A DNA stretch of 64,000 nt, from NCBI GenBank assembly GCA_025917655.1, contig CP084615.1:868001-932000 (forward strand). Direction: 5' to 3'. Source of the DNA: Chlorella sorokiniana (taxonomy: Eukaryota > Chlorophyta > Trebouxiophyceae > Chlorellales > Chlorellaceae). A model generated the notes under the pieces. It saw only the letters and a list, made by a program, of their open reading frames with translations, made no database searches and was not told the origin of the DNA. Positions within the stretch are counted from its first letter, which is position 1. Every line of letters starts with the position of its first letter. Both the position numbers and the translations under genes were made by a program. Shown here piece after piece: positions 1 to 11,071 of the stretch.

Positions 1-76
1 AATCCTTTGGGCATGCTGCAATCCTTTGGGCATGCTGCAACGCTTTGGGCATGCTGCAACGCTTTGGGCATGCTGC
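1..76. repeat. 19-bp tandem repeat, four copies
   Basis: Four head-to-tail 19-base units fill the left edge. Copies 1 and 2 are identical to each other, as are copies 3 and 4, and the two pairs differ at two bases near the unit start. The last copy lies directly before the 3' splice site (tgtgcag) of the first visible kinase exon, so the array appears to be intronic. It may continue to the left of the window. Confidence 0.9.
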
Positions 77-83
77 TGTGCAG

Positions 84-3000
84 GCACTCTGTGCGTGTTT
101 GATTTCAAGCCCCGCCGCTTTGATGCCTCCAAGTATGCGATGCTGGTGAGGCACTAGAGGGGCCTGGTGCAGTCGCTGCCGCGTGAGCGCATGCTGCGGC
201 TCTGCACCCTGGGCGCCCAGCCTGTGCCCCCGCCCCTATGCCCTCCCACCCCACCGGCCCGGCCACGTGGCCCTGCCCTTCCATCCCGCTGTCCCCCCGC
301 CCCCGCGCCTGCCTGCCCCCAGGCCCACTTTGCCGAGATCGTGGTGCGGGAGATGGAGCGGGAGCTGGTGATGATGCTGCAGCAGCGGGAGGCGGGGCGG
401 GTGCGCACCGCGGAGAGCCACCTCGTGCGCGCCATGGACGCCTTCCACGGTGCGCCAGCCCCTCACCCTGCGTGCCGCTGTGTGCCGCTCGCGCGCGTGT
501 GCACGTCTTTGCACGCCTTGTTGCCGCCGGCTATGGCCTGCTGGCGGCCGGAGGCTGCGTGTGTGTGTTGTTTGATGGCCAGGAAAGGCTGCGCATGGCA
601 CAGGGCGCGTGCCCGCTCACCCTGGCCCTGCACTCCACCTGGGGCCTCAGCTTGTGCTCAGGCACCCTGGTGCATGGCTGCCTGTGGGCCTGCACCAACC
701 CACCCGCCACCCCGCCCATGCACACCCTGGCGCAACCCACAGAGGGCATCTTGCTGCTTGACTTGCGCGCCGCCTCGTGGCAAGTGCTCTACGCAAACGA
801 CTCGTTCCGCGCCGCCACGGGCCTGCCGCACCTGCTGGCGCCAGGCCGACAGGAAGACGGCAAACCCGTCGACTTCTGGCAGCTGTTTGCCCACGCCTCC
901 GCCGGAAGCGGTGGATCGTACAACGTGTGTGCTGGGGAGGGGGAGGGCTGCGCGCGTGTGGGCGGTAACGTCGCATTGTGGGAGGAGGGGTGTTGGCTGC
1001 TGGCGAGCGACGCTTGGCCTGCACTTGGCCTGTCTGTGTGCACTGACTGGCATGCCGCATGCCCCATCCCATCCCACGCAGGCCGCACTTGTAGCCATGG
1101 CCACGGGCCGCGACTTCACGCTGCGCGTGCGGCTGGCGGCCACGAGCGGCGGCGACGGTGGCAGCACCAGCAGCAGACGGCGAGGCAGACGGCGCGGCAG
1201 GCGGCGCGGCCGGCGGCGCGGCCGGCGGCATCTTTGACCTCCTGTTCCGGCCGGCCGACACGGGGCAGCTGCGCACGGGCATGCCGCACATCGGCGTGCC
1301 TGCGTTTGTTGACGAGGGGGAGCAGCATGGGGAGGCGGGGGAGGAGGGCGGCGACGACGGCGTCAGCGCCACACGAGACATGGTGACCGCCACTTTCGGG
1401 CCCTCGCCCTCCAAGTCGGGCCGCACCCCCGTCTACTACTTCGCCCTGGTCAAGGGGCGGGGCCAGCCTGGCTCTTCCGTGTCAGAGGCTGCCCAGTCGG
1501 CCGGTGCCACGCCGGCCGCCACGCTGGACCCTGCGGCGCCCTCCACCGCTCTGGGCTCTGAAGCGGTGGGCTTGCAGCGCCTGCGTGGCCTCCCTGCTCT
1601 CGCCGCCTGCCTGCCTGTGCCACTGCGCTGCCTGCACCTGCGGCCTCCATGCCCCCGCTTCCCCTCCCATCTCCCCGCACACACACCACCACACACACAC
1701 ACCGCCCACCCCACCCCTGCCTCCTGCCTGGCGCAGAACGTGAGCGAGGCCGGCGCTCAGCTGAGCGGCGCCGCCCAGCTTCTGCCCAGCTTCATCGCCA
1801 TGCGGCCCGAGGTGATGGAGGAGGTGCACCTGGGCCCCCTCATAGGCACCGGCTCCATGGGGCGCTGCTACCGCGGCATGTGGCAGGTGGGCGGCAGGCG
1901 CGGCAGCTGCTGCCGTCTGGGAGCCACCTGGGGTGGTGGCCTGCCACCAGGCCTGTCAGCGCAGGGGCCAGGTGCTGCGGCATGTGGCTGCGCCTGCCAC
2001 TCGCCTGCCCCTTGCTGCTCCTCCCTGGGTCCCAGCCTGCTCCCCCCCGGCTCTCGTCCTTCACAGCAGACACACCCCAGCACCAAAGCCTCGCTGCCGA
2101 CTGTGCCGCCGCCCATGCCCCACCTCACACGCACCCACCCCTCCTGCCCCTGCCTCCCTCTGGCGGCCGCCTGCAACAGGGCGGGCGCGTGGCTGTGAAG
2201 ATCATCGAGTGCTGGGAGCCGCTGCCGGGCGCGAACCCCGCCCGCTGGATGCCCGGGCGCAGGCCGCCGTGCAGGGCAGCCAGGCGGCGGTGGTGGAGGC
2301 GCTGCTGGCCCGCTCCCTCAGCCACCCCCACATCGTCACCACCTTCTGCCACGGCATGAGCTCCGAGGAGGTGCGCTGCGCGCTGTGCGCTGACGTGGTC
2401 AGGGGGAAGGGGGTGGGGAGAGGCCAGGTTGGGGACAGGCCCACCTGCACACGTGCTGGGCAGCAGGCGTGGGCGAGGTCGTGCGCTGCTGCGTGGGGCC
2501 GCCCGCGTGCCGGCCTCCCGTCTGCTCTTCACCAAACCAAGCGGGGCCTTAGGCCGCCACTCCCACCATGCGAACACACACACACACACACACATCCCGC
2601 ACCCCCACCCACCCACCCCCTGCCGCCGCCGCAGGTGCGGGACCTGGGCCGCCGCCACTCGCAGGTGTGGATTGTACAGGAGTACTGCAACCGGGCGCGC
2701 TGCTGGACGCCATCAACAGCGGCGCGCTGCACCACCCTGAGGGCGGCGGCCCCAACCTGGCAACCATACTGCTCACGGCGCAGGAGGTGGCGGGTGAGGC
2801 GCTGCTGGGGCAGGGCAGGCGGGGGGGGCGCACGGGCGCACGGGGGGCTCTTTGCGCGGCTGGCGCTGATGCAGCGCCCTGCTGAACCTGGCCGCCTGAC
2901 ATCGGTGCTGCCTGCCGAGGCGCCTGGCGACCCCCTGCCAACCATCCAAGAAGCACCCCTTCCCCTGATGCAACGCACACACGGCCATCTCCCCCACACT

Positions 3001-4431
3001 CCCACCATTTCATACACACACGCGCCACCCCCGCCCCAACAAATCGCCTGGTACCCCCCCGCGCTGCAGGAGCATGCGCCTACCTGCACGGCCACGACGT
3101 CATCCACGGCGACCTCACCCCTCCAACGTCCTGCTCACCTCGGCAACCAAGGACCTGCGCCGCTGGACCTGCAAGGTGGGGCTGCGGGGCGCGCGCTCTT
3201 ACCCCCCCCCCCCACACACACCACACCACCCCTCCCCTTGCCCCATCCCGGGCTGCAGCCGCATGCGCCGCATGCCCGTGCGCGCCCAGCCCGCTGACCT
3301 GCCCCGGGCTGCTCAGCCGCTGCCCCTCCCTCCGCCACAGGTCTGCGACTTTGGCCTGGCCAAGCATGCTGGGGGCGCCAAGGAGCTGCAGAGCACCAGC
3401 TTCGGGACTGGTGCGCTTGCTGGACGGCTGCGCTTCGCTGCGCTGCGCTGCGCTGCGCCAGCGGCCCCCAGCCTGCTGGCCTGCCGCCCCGGGTGGCAGC
3501 AGCGGCGTGCAGCCGCGGCTGACCCAGCCCCGCACCCCCTGCTTGCCCGCCTGCCTGCAGTCACCTACATGCCCCCGAGCTGCTGTCCGAGGGCAAGCTG
3601 AGCAAGGCGGCAGGTGGGCTGCGGAAGCCGGCTGGGTGGTGCGGCAGCAACATGCAGCGTGGCGGTGTGCACGGCGATATGGCTTTTGCCGCTCTGCCCG
3701 AGGAGAGGGCGCTTGCTCCGCACACCCGCCCGGCACGCATGCCGCGCCATCCCCCTGCTTGTCTGCCAGCCTTGACGCACCCCTCTGCTGCCGGCCCCTC
3801 CCCTTGAACTCTTGGGCTGCAGATGTCTACAGCTTTGGGATCATCCTGCTGGAGGTGCGCTGCGCTGCGATTTCTTTCTACCCTCGCACTGCCTGGCCCC
3901 CAGCCTTGCAGCTAGCCTCCCCATGCCTGCTGCGCCCCCTCCCCCCCACATCCCCCCTCCAAGGGTGCGTGTGCTCGTGCAGATGTTTTACGGGCGCCGT
4001 GCGTGGCTGGGCATGCCGCCGCTGCGCATCCTGGCCAAGGTGTCTGCGGGCATGCTGCCCTTTGAGGTGCCGGCGGATGCGCCCCAGCCGCTGGCCTCCC
4101 TCATGCGCCGCTGCCTGGACTTGGACCCCTCGCGCCGCCCCCTTCACAGCCATACTGGTGGAGGTGCAGGCCCTGCTGCGCACGCTGTCGCGCCCCACCT
4201 CCCCACAACCACGCGGCGGCGCAGGCGCCGGCGCCGGCAGCGGCCGCAGCAGCGTCGGCGCGCCCACGCCGCCCCCGGGCGGCGGCGCCGGCAGCGGCGG
4301 CGCCAGCGCTGGGCGCTCCACTTCCGCCACGCCGCAGCTGCCGGGGCTGGCCTCGCCGTTTGCGACGGCCAGCCGCCCCGGCGGCGCTCAGCCCGTTTGC
4401 CTCGCCGCCACCAGAGCCCGCATCTCCGTAG
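84..4431 (+). CDS. GAF-PAS-protein kinase (TKL-like), 5' end missing
   Basis: Putative Ser/Thr signalling kinase with N-terminal sensor domains; ligand and substrates are unknown. The first visible exon (84-145) reads like the end of a GAF domain (GTLCVFDFKPRRFDA). Exon 323-449 is helical, and exon 743-910 is a PAS domain (LLDLRAASWQVLYANDSF). A frame break follows near 1150-1170 in a low-complexity stretch. The kinase domain shows the Gly loop LIGTGSMGRCYRGMW (about 1840-1885), the VAIK-type lysine in RVAVKII (about 2190), the catalytic loop VIHGDLTP, DFGLAK (about 3350), an APE-like segment at 3565-3600, VYSFGIILLE (3828-3855) and subdomain XI near 4100. The catalytic loop has HGD instead of HRD. 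The frame also breaks at short G/C runs (2689-2691, 3118-3121, 3572-3576). The likely stop is TAG 4429-4431, reached through SPFASPPPEPASP. The gene begins outside the window. PAS/GAF kinases of this type are known in chlorophytes. Confidence 0.85.
2575..2594. repeat. (CA)n microsatellite in kinase intron
   Basis: About ten CA units lie upstream of the 3' splice site used by the kinase exon that starts near 2635. Similar CA-rich tracts precede other acceptors of this gene, near 1680-1705, 3003-3021 and 3217-3232. Confidence 0.8.
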
Positions 4432-5097
4432 CGGCTGCAGCCCCTCTGCAACTTCGCTTCAGCATTCCCCTGTTCGTCCGCCTGTCCCCCTTTGCTCTGT
4501 TTGTTTTGCCAAGCTGCGTACTCGTGCCACAAGCAAACCTCAACGTCGCTCCACATCATGACGCTGCCGTCGCCCACCTAAGGGCTGCGCGCCGCAAGCC
4601 CTGTTTTGCCTGCACCTGTTTTCCCAGGACTCTGTTTTTCCATGTCTCGACCCTCTCGTTACAACGTGCACTGCTTGTTACCTGACGGCTTCCTTATTGG
4701 CACCTCGTCTCACTTACCACCTCAGTTTGGGATGCCCATGCCATGCCAGCGGCTAGCAAATCCCTGTTGTTCTTGCCTTTCTGACTGATGCGACATGCAC
4801 TCTGGAACACAGCCTGCTCCTCTCCTCCTTGCCCTTGTCACACGTGCCGTCGGGAAGGAGCAATCGATGTCGGCATGCCGCCATGCAAGGTTGGGCAGCA
4901 GGCAGGAAAGAATGGGCACCGATGCCAGCAGCAGGGCTCGGCATCGCAAAGAAGTTCAGGCTTCAGCAACAGACGGCGGCAAACAAGCCAGAGGGCCGCC
5001 ATGCAGCGGGGACAGGAGACGGCGATGCAGGGCGTGGTGCGCTGAGGGGCTTGAGCTGCGCAGGTCTGGCACCTCTCAAGCCACCAAGCAGGGGTGC
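4432..5097. other. Convergent 3' intergenic region
   Basis: This is the gap between the kinase stop and the stop of the opposite-strand PRMT gene. It should hold the 3' UTRs of both. I see no coding potential, RNA gene or repeat in it. Confidence 0.6.
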
Positions 5098-8000
5098 TCA
5101 CACCCCATCCATGGACTCCGCAGGCTGCAGCGGCACCGCCACCACCGGCGACCCCTGCACGACGGCCGGCTGCGCCGCCGCGGGGCCGCCGCCTCGCCGG
5201 GGCTGCAGCCGCCGCCGCCATCATCCACTGCACCTGCTGCCGGTAGTAAGGCTCCTTCAGGTCGAACTTGCCGCGAGACTCCTGCACAAAGGCGGGCCCT
5301 AGGACAGCTTGAGCCCAAGGAAAGCTGAAGTTTGAGCAGCAGCAGCAGAGAAAGCGGCAGCTTTCTGGAGTGCATGGCCCTATGCTGGTGCCTGGCCCCC
5401 CAAAAGCTGCCCCCCAAAAAAACAAAACCAAAAACCAAAAGGGCCCCCACCGCGTGCACCCACCTGCTGCGGCGCGCCCGGCGCCAGCGGCGGCGCGGTC
5501 AGCCGCACGTGCACGTCGTACGACTGGCGGCTGTGCGCCACCAGGCGCAGCTCGCCCCCACCGTGGCCCCGGCTGCGCCACGCTCAGCGGCGCCTCCAGC
5601 AGGCAGCGCAGCTGGAACCAGTGCGTGATGGGCAGGCCGGGCGCGGTGGACAGCCAGCGCTGCGTCTGGCTGCCGTCAAACAGCACGTCGAACCAGGAGG
5701 CCACGCCGTGAACTAGGTGGTGTGTATATGTGGGGGGTTGGGGGGCCAGGCAGGCAAAAAGGGGGAGTGAGATTTCAAGCGGGGAGCATGTTGGGCGCCC
5801 CTGCCCGTCAAGCGCCTGCAGCTGAGGGCTTCCCATCGCAGCCCCAGCATGCCAGCTCTAGTTGCCTCCCCTCATCCCCCTCCTCTGTCCCCTCCCTCGC
5901 CGCCCCCCCCGTCCCCTCCCTCCCCCCCGCTCCTTCCCCCTTCCAGTCCCCTCCCCTCGAAACACCTCCCTCACCCGTGCACGGCAACCCCCCTCACCCG
6001 TGCACGGCAACCCCCCTCACCCGTGCACGGCACCGCCACCTGCAGGCTGAGCGGGATGGCAATCTCATGCAGCTCGGCCTCGGTGGCGGTGAGGAAGTCA
6101 AAGGTGCGGGTGATGCAGTTGGAGACCAGCACGTTGGGCGGGATCTGGTCCACCACCACCTGCGGCGCCCCAAGGGCGGCCGGGCACGTGGGTCGGGGGA
6201 AGTGAAGGGGGCGGCGAAGCATGAAGCAGCGGCAAGGGAAGGGATCGGCAAGGGAGCATCGCGCAGCACCGCTTCCGTTTGATTATCCCCTTCCGCCCCG
6301 CCCCCAACAAACACGCGCGCACACCACCACCACCACCAACAACAACAACGACGCGCGCACCTGGCCAAAGTAGCCGGCGGTGGCGGGCGTGCAGGGCGGT
6401 GAGGTCCACGCCGTAGAAGTCGGGGCCTGGAAGAAGGCGCTCTTCTGGGCCACCTCGCCGTACAGGGCCTCGTCGCTGAAGGCGCACAGGTGCAGGCGGC
6501 CCAGGCGCGGGAACATCTTGCCTGCGGGGGAGCGACGGACGGGCGGGGGAGGGGTGGGAGGGGCGGGTGGGAGGGGCGGGTGGGGGCCAGGCCAGAGGAG
6601 CACCTTGCCAGCGGGAGCAGGCGGGGGGCCAAGGTCAGAGCAGGAGCTGCGGCAGCACTCAGCCCGCTGCAGCCAGGCCGGAGCAAGCGTGCAGGAGGCA
6701 GGCGGGGCGGCTGCGCTTGGCGGCAAAGCGGGGGAGCAGGCGGGCGGCTGCGTGCCTCCCGGCTTGAGGTGCCTGTCGCGCGCGTACAGGTAGCTCTCTA
6801 TCATGCGCTCGTTGACCAGCAGGGTGCCCATCGGCTCGCTCACCAGGACATCCACCTTACGGTGGGAAAAGGGGTAGGGTGGGGTGGGGGGGGCAACGCT
6901 GGAGGTGTGTGTGTGCTGGAGGGAGGGAGGGGATCAGCAGTGCGTGCGGCTGGCCGCCACCGCCCGCCCAGTACCGGCCCCACCTTCTCCGGCAGCTCCA
7001 CCTCCTCCACCTTGCCGTGCAGCACGCGGATGCGGGCGCCCAGCGCGGGATTGGCGGCTGCCAGGGCGCGGGCGTGGTGCGCCATGTCCGACGCCTCCAC
7101 GGCGTATACCACTCGCGCCCCCGCCTGCGGGGGGAGGGTGGTGGGGGGGATGGTGTGTGTGGGGGGCACAGCCAGAGAGTGAGTCTTGACCAGCAGCCGC
7201 CCGGTGCATCGCCTGTGCCGCATGCAGCGCCGGCATCCCCACCCCCTCCCCCAAACACACAAACACCTCACCGCCACACACACACACACACACACGCGGC
7301 CCCTCCCCTCCTCCCCTCCTTTTATCCAACCCTGCTGCCTGCCCACCTGCGCGGCAAAGAGGGAGAGGATGCCGGAGCCGCACCCCACATCCAGCACCGC
7401 CTTGCCCCGGAAGTCGTCGGGGTTCTCCACAATGGCGGCGTAGTAGGTGCCTGCGCGGGGTGCCATGCTTTGCGCGCCCGTGAGCTCGGGCGCGTCACAC
7501 GGCTCCGGCGGAGGGACAGGGGGTGCCCGGCTAGGGAGCGGCACCCTCAAAAGCGGGCGCAGGCCGCAGCACGTTGCCAGAGCGGAAACAGGGTGCGGAA
7601 CGTTGCAGGCAGGAGGGAATCTTAGGCTTGCAGCCACGAGGTGCCTTTTGCCCTCCAGCGCTGCATCGCCCTTTTGCCACCCAGCGCCGCATCGCAGGGG
7701 CCAAGCAGCAGGGGGCGCTCAGCCTGTCCCTCCCCTCACGTCTCCGGCTCCCCCCAGCCCCACCTGTGCGAATGTAATCCTGAAGCATGTTCTGCTGGTG
7801 CTGCAGGCAGCCGTAGTAGTGGAAGTACAGGTCCGCAGACCCCTTGTCTGTCTTGCTGTCAAAATGGCTGCTGCCCTGCTGGCCGCCCACGGGCGGCTGC
7901 GCCGCGTCCTGCGGGCGCACCGCTGCCGCGGCGGCGGCTTGGGCAGCGACCGCGCAGCGCAGCGGCGCTCGCTGCATCTGGTGCGCGCAGAACGAGCGTG

Positions 8001-8371
8001 GGGCCGTCGGGCGCGCTGCGAACCATCAGCACGCCACTGCCTACTTGCCAAACCTGCAGCGCAGAGAGGCTGGCAGTGGTGGCTTGCCAGCAAGCGGCGG
8101 CGGCACTGCCGCACTGTGTTGCGCGGCACCTTGCACAACTCGCCAGCCCACCTTCCCCCGCTATCGGATTAAAGCTTACCTTGCAGGCATCGAGAGGCAG
8201 ACGGTGCACCGCAGCCCCTGCTTGGCCTTCAAGAACCAGTACAGAAACCCCAGCGTCTTGCTGCAGCCGCAGCCCGACTTGTTGCTCGTCGGATGTCAGT
8301 GAGGGACTGCCTGGAGCATCCTGAATTGCGCTCAGAGCCGCAACGCCCAGGAGCAGTTCGCCTTTAACCAT
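5098..8371 (-). CDS. PRMT4: Protein arginine methyltransferase, CARM1/PRMT4 type
   Basis: SAM-dependent type I arginine methyltransferase; the CARM1/PRMT4 family methylates histone H3 and RNA-binding proteins. About nine exons (minus strand) are 8371-8180, 8053-7764, 7450-7347, 7124-6984, 6855-6756, 6521-6361, 6159-6040, 5712-5464 and a last one ending at 5098. An N-terminal part ([17 protein letters not shown]) precedes the core: [23 protein letters not shown] motif [18 protein letters not shown], the double-E loop [18 protein letters not shown], and the beta-barrel segments [19 protein letters not shown] and [10 protein letters not shown]. The C-terminal [14 protein letters not shown] also fits CARM1. 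The intron after 6756 begins with GC. Frame breaks occur at C/G runs (5554-5558, 5567-5570, and in exon 6). The inferred C-terminus is [13 protein letters not shown] with TGA at 5098-5100. It shares its upstream region with the HAD gene. Family identity is secure. Confidence 0.9.
5968..6033. repeat. 23-bp tandem repeat, about 2.8 copies
   Basis: Nearly perfect units carrying tcacccgtgcacggca start at 5971, 5994 and 6017. The array lies in a PRMT intron and abuts the 5' splice site at 6040 on the minus strand. Confidence 0.9.
7275..7294. repeat. (CA)n / (GT)n microsatellite in PRMT intron
   Basis: Ten dinucleotide units read GT on the PRMT sense strand. They lie about 50 bases inside the intron 7125-7346, downstream of its donor. 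The same intron has a CA/C-rich tract near its acceptor (7150-7166). Confidence 0.85.
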
Positions 8372-8739
8372 CGTACGAGCTGAAACAGCTGCACGATTTT
8401 CTTTGACACAAACGGATCGCGCTTGTGACTGCTTTGAATCGAAGTGGCACGAGAACGAGGGCGATGGTCACTGCATGCCGCAAAAAGTAAAGCCCTGCAC
8501 CGTGAAATAGGTATGGGACCTATTTGTGGTTTCGGAACGATTGCAGGAGGGTGTCGAAGATGACACAAAGCACCCAACAGCTTGCATTGAGAAGGGGGTT
8601 CCTGTACCGTGCGTACCTCGTTGTCCTCTTGCACGTGGGGAATCAGGGGTCAGTGCGATTGGGGACCGTCCACAAGCTTCACCAGATCAATACCGTCTGC
8701 ACAGCCACCCCCTAAAGGCAGACCTGGTGACCGGACCCT
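8372..8739. promoter_or_regulatory. Shared upstream region of PRMT and HAD genes
   Basis: These 368 bases separate two divergent start codons, so promoters for both genes should lie here or in unrecognised 5' UTR exons. I see no convincing TATA box. Confidence 0.35.
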
Positions 8740-10492
8740 ATGACTGGGCCGCAGGCTCTTGGCACGGCAACAAATGGAGCGGTGACCTGTCAAACACCGA
8801 TATGTAGAGTGTGCAGGATTGCATTACGCCGTCGATCGGCAGCGGCGGCCCCACCGCCGCGCCGCCAACCAAGACGTCGCTTGCCTCAGCAAGCTGCTGC
8901 AGCTCCGACCGATGTGCTGTGCCTGGACTTTGATGGAGTGCTGTGCGACTCCGAGAAGGAGGTGGGTGCCGAAATTGCAGCCACTCATGAGTAGGAGTGC
9001 CCGCTTGCGGCAGTCGTGTTCCCGGCGGGCTTGCGGTGGGAGTGCGTGGGGGTGGGGAGGGGGGCTCCTACGCTTTATTGCCGGATGCACCCCAAAAGCT
9101 CAATGATAGACCTCTTGGAACGAACCCAACTTCTGCTGTCTGCAGGTATCCACCAGCGGGTACGAAGCCTGCCAGCAGCACTGGCCGCAGCTGTTTGGCG
9201 CACTCGGCGAGGCGGAGCGCCAGCGAGTCATGGAGGGGCTGCGACAGGTCCGGCCCCGGCTCATCAAGGGTTACGAAGCGATGGTGATGGCACGGCTGAT
9301 TTTGGAGGACAGCAGGTGCGCTGATGTCATGTTACAGTGGGAAGTGGGCATGGCATGGCACCTGGCGCTGGCTTTGCGTCAGCCGGGGTGCGCGATTGCC
9401 TACTGGTCTTCTCCACTTGCCCTCCCATTGTTGCATGCTGAGTGCAGCAACATCCAGCGCATCCTGTCAGACTGGGAGCCGCTGCTGGCCTGCACTGTGG
9501 AGCGGTGGGGGAGAGCCACGATGGGCTGGCCGCCGCGTTTGAGGGCCTGCGCGCCGCTCAGATGCGCGGCAACACGCAGCGCTGGCTGGCCCTCAACCCG
9601 CTGTACCCGGGAGTGGCGGAGGCGCTGCGGCAGTGCCCCTACCCCTTCTACATAGCCTCCAGCAAGGCCTCCAGCCGCCTGGTCACGCTGCTCAACGCCA
9701 GCCTGGGCATGAGCGTGGACGAGCACAGTCCCCGCCTCTTTGCCAGCCTCATCCCGCCCAACGAGAAGAAGATCGAGGCGCTCAGGTGGGCGTCAGTGCA
9801 GGCGGGGCCGGCCTTCCAGGGCAAGCCGACCAGGGGCGCTGTAAGGCCCGGGCGTGCATGCTGTGCGCGGCGGGGCTGGCGGGCAGCCGCGGGCGGTGTC
9901 GCAGCCGCGCGCAACACGCCGCCGCGCTGCGCCGCGCAGGGCCATCACGCAGCGCCCCGTGGCCGCGAGCGGCGCCACCCTGCACTTTGTGGACGACCGC
10001 TTTGAGACGCTGCATGCCATTGCCGAGGCAGCGCCAGACCTGATGGCCAGGTGGGTGGCTGCCGGACCAGATTGAGCGCATGTGATGGCAGCAGCTGGCT
10101 GAGCGGCCTCTTAGCCAGCAGGCAGCGCCGTGCAGACGTTCATGCGGGCCTGTGCAGCACATGTGACAAGCGCAGCCCCGCGCTTGCCCCAGTGTCGCCA
10201 CGCCTGGATGCCCGCAGGTGGCAGCTTTACCTGGCCGACTGGGGCTACAACACGCCGGAGGAGCGGCAAGCGGCGGCGGCGCTGCCGGGCGTGCGAGTCA
10301 TCTCGCTGCCGGAATTCTGCGAGCTGCTGCGATGGGGCATCGTCATGCAGGCAAGCAGGGCATGCGCCAGGTGTGATGCGCGGACGGCAGACCCTGAGAC
10401 CTCCCGCCCGTGCCTGACTTGATGCGCCGCAGGTGGACGACGGATGCGAGCCGACGCCAGAGGAGGTGGAAGCAGCGGCGAAGCGAGCGTGA
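8740..10492 (+). CDS. HAD-superfamily hydrolase, probably organellar
   Basis: Likely phosphatase-type haloacid dehalogenase protein; the substrate is unknown. Six exons join well: 8740-8961, 9146-9315, 9448-9785, 9940-10050, 10218-10350 and 10433-10492. After an Arg/Ala-rich leader of about 60 residues, suggestive of a transit peptide, comes HAD motif I (LCLDFDGVLCDSE) with the nucleophilic Asp. Motif II is plausibly YIASSK, and motif IV is in HFVDDRFETL. The C-terminus ends EEVEAAAKRA. The intron 10351-10432 starts with GC (gcaagc). The frame breaks at the G run 9507-9511 and is restored by one more G (ERWGESHDGL). Plants and algae carry uncharacterised HAD proteins of this layout. The start is the first in-frame ATG and is less certain than the domain. 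Confidence 0.8.
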
Positions 10493-11071
10493 ACAGCTGC
10501 CTATTTAGAACTTGTCCATTGTATCCTGAATTCTAATTCATTTACATGTAGTGAGAACTGATTGAAAGTGTGATGCTGGCGCCTAGCACTGAATCGCTAG
10601 TCTGAACACAAGCCAGCTGTCGTTTGCACCGGCGGCAGGCTGGGCTGGCTGCAGCATTGCCAACCATTTCCTTTGTCTGACAGAATGTTTGCTTACATAC
10701 ACGGCTTGTTGTGGGAAACAAGCGCAGCTGCCTTTTCTAATCACAGTGGCATGCAGCGGCAGCAACCTTTCCTCCGGCCGCTGGCCAGCTGTGTGCTCGG
10801 AGGCTGGATGCCACCCTTGAGCTTGTTTCTTGTGATGTATCCTCTTTCCAACCTGCAGGCCTTTCAACCAGCAACCCCTTCTGCGCCTGCCGATACTGCT
10901 TCAGCACGCCCTCGTTCGAACTCCGACCTTCGCACAGCATGCCTATCCAGCTGCCGGTGAGCAGAGGTCACTGCAGGCTGAGATCCATGCATGCCAGCCA
11001 GGAACAGTGCCCGCCGTCGCTGCCAGCATTGCAACCTGCCGCCGCACCCCTGTCACCTGCAAGCCCAGGCA
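10493..11071. other. Intergenic region
   Basis: This gap lies between two co-oriented genes and should hold the HAD 3' UTR and the upstream region of the next gene. I see no further gene. Confidence 0.5.

Noticed and set aside
1-76. CRISPR array
   Set aside because: The repeats are directly adjacent with no spacers, and the context is a eukaryotic intron.
743-910. PAS domain as a blue-light LOV domain
   Set aside because: The flavin-binding Cys motif (NCRFLQ type) is absent; a general PAS domain is the safer call.
3118-3121. Programmed ribosomal frameshift in the kinase
   Set aside because: The same break type occurs in many unrelated genes with no slippery heptamer or common structure.
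5098-8371. Pseudogene, because of several frame changes
   Set aside because: All motifs are intact and the breaks lie at G/C runs of the same kind as in essential neighbours, so sequence error is likelier.
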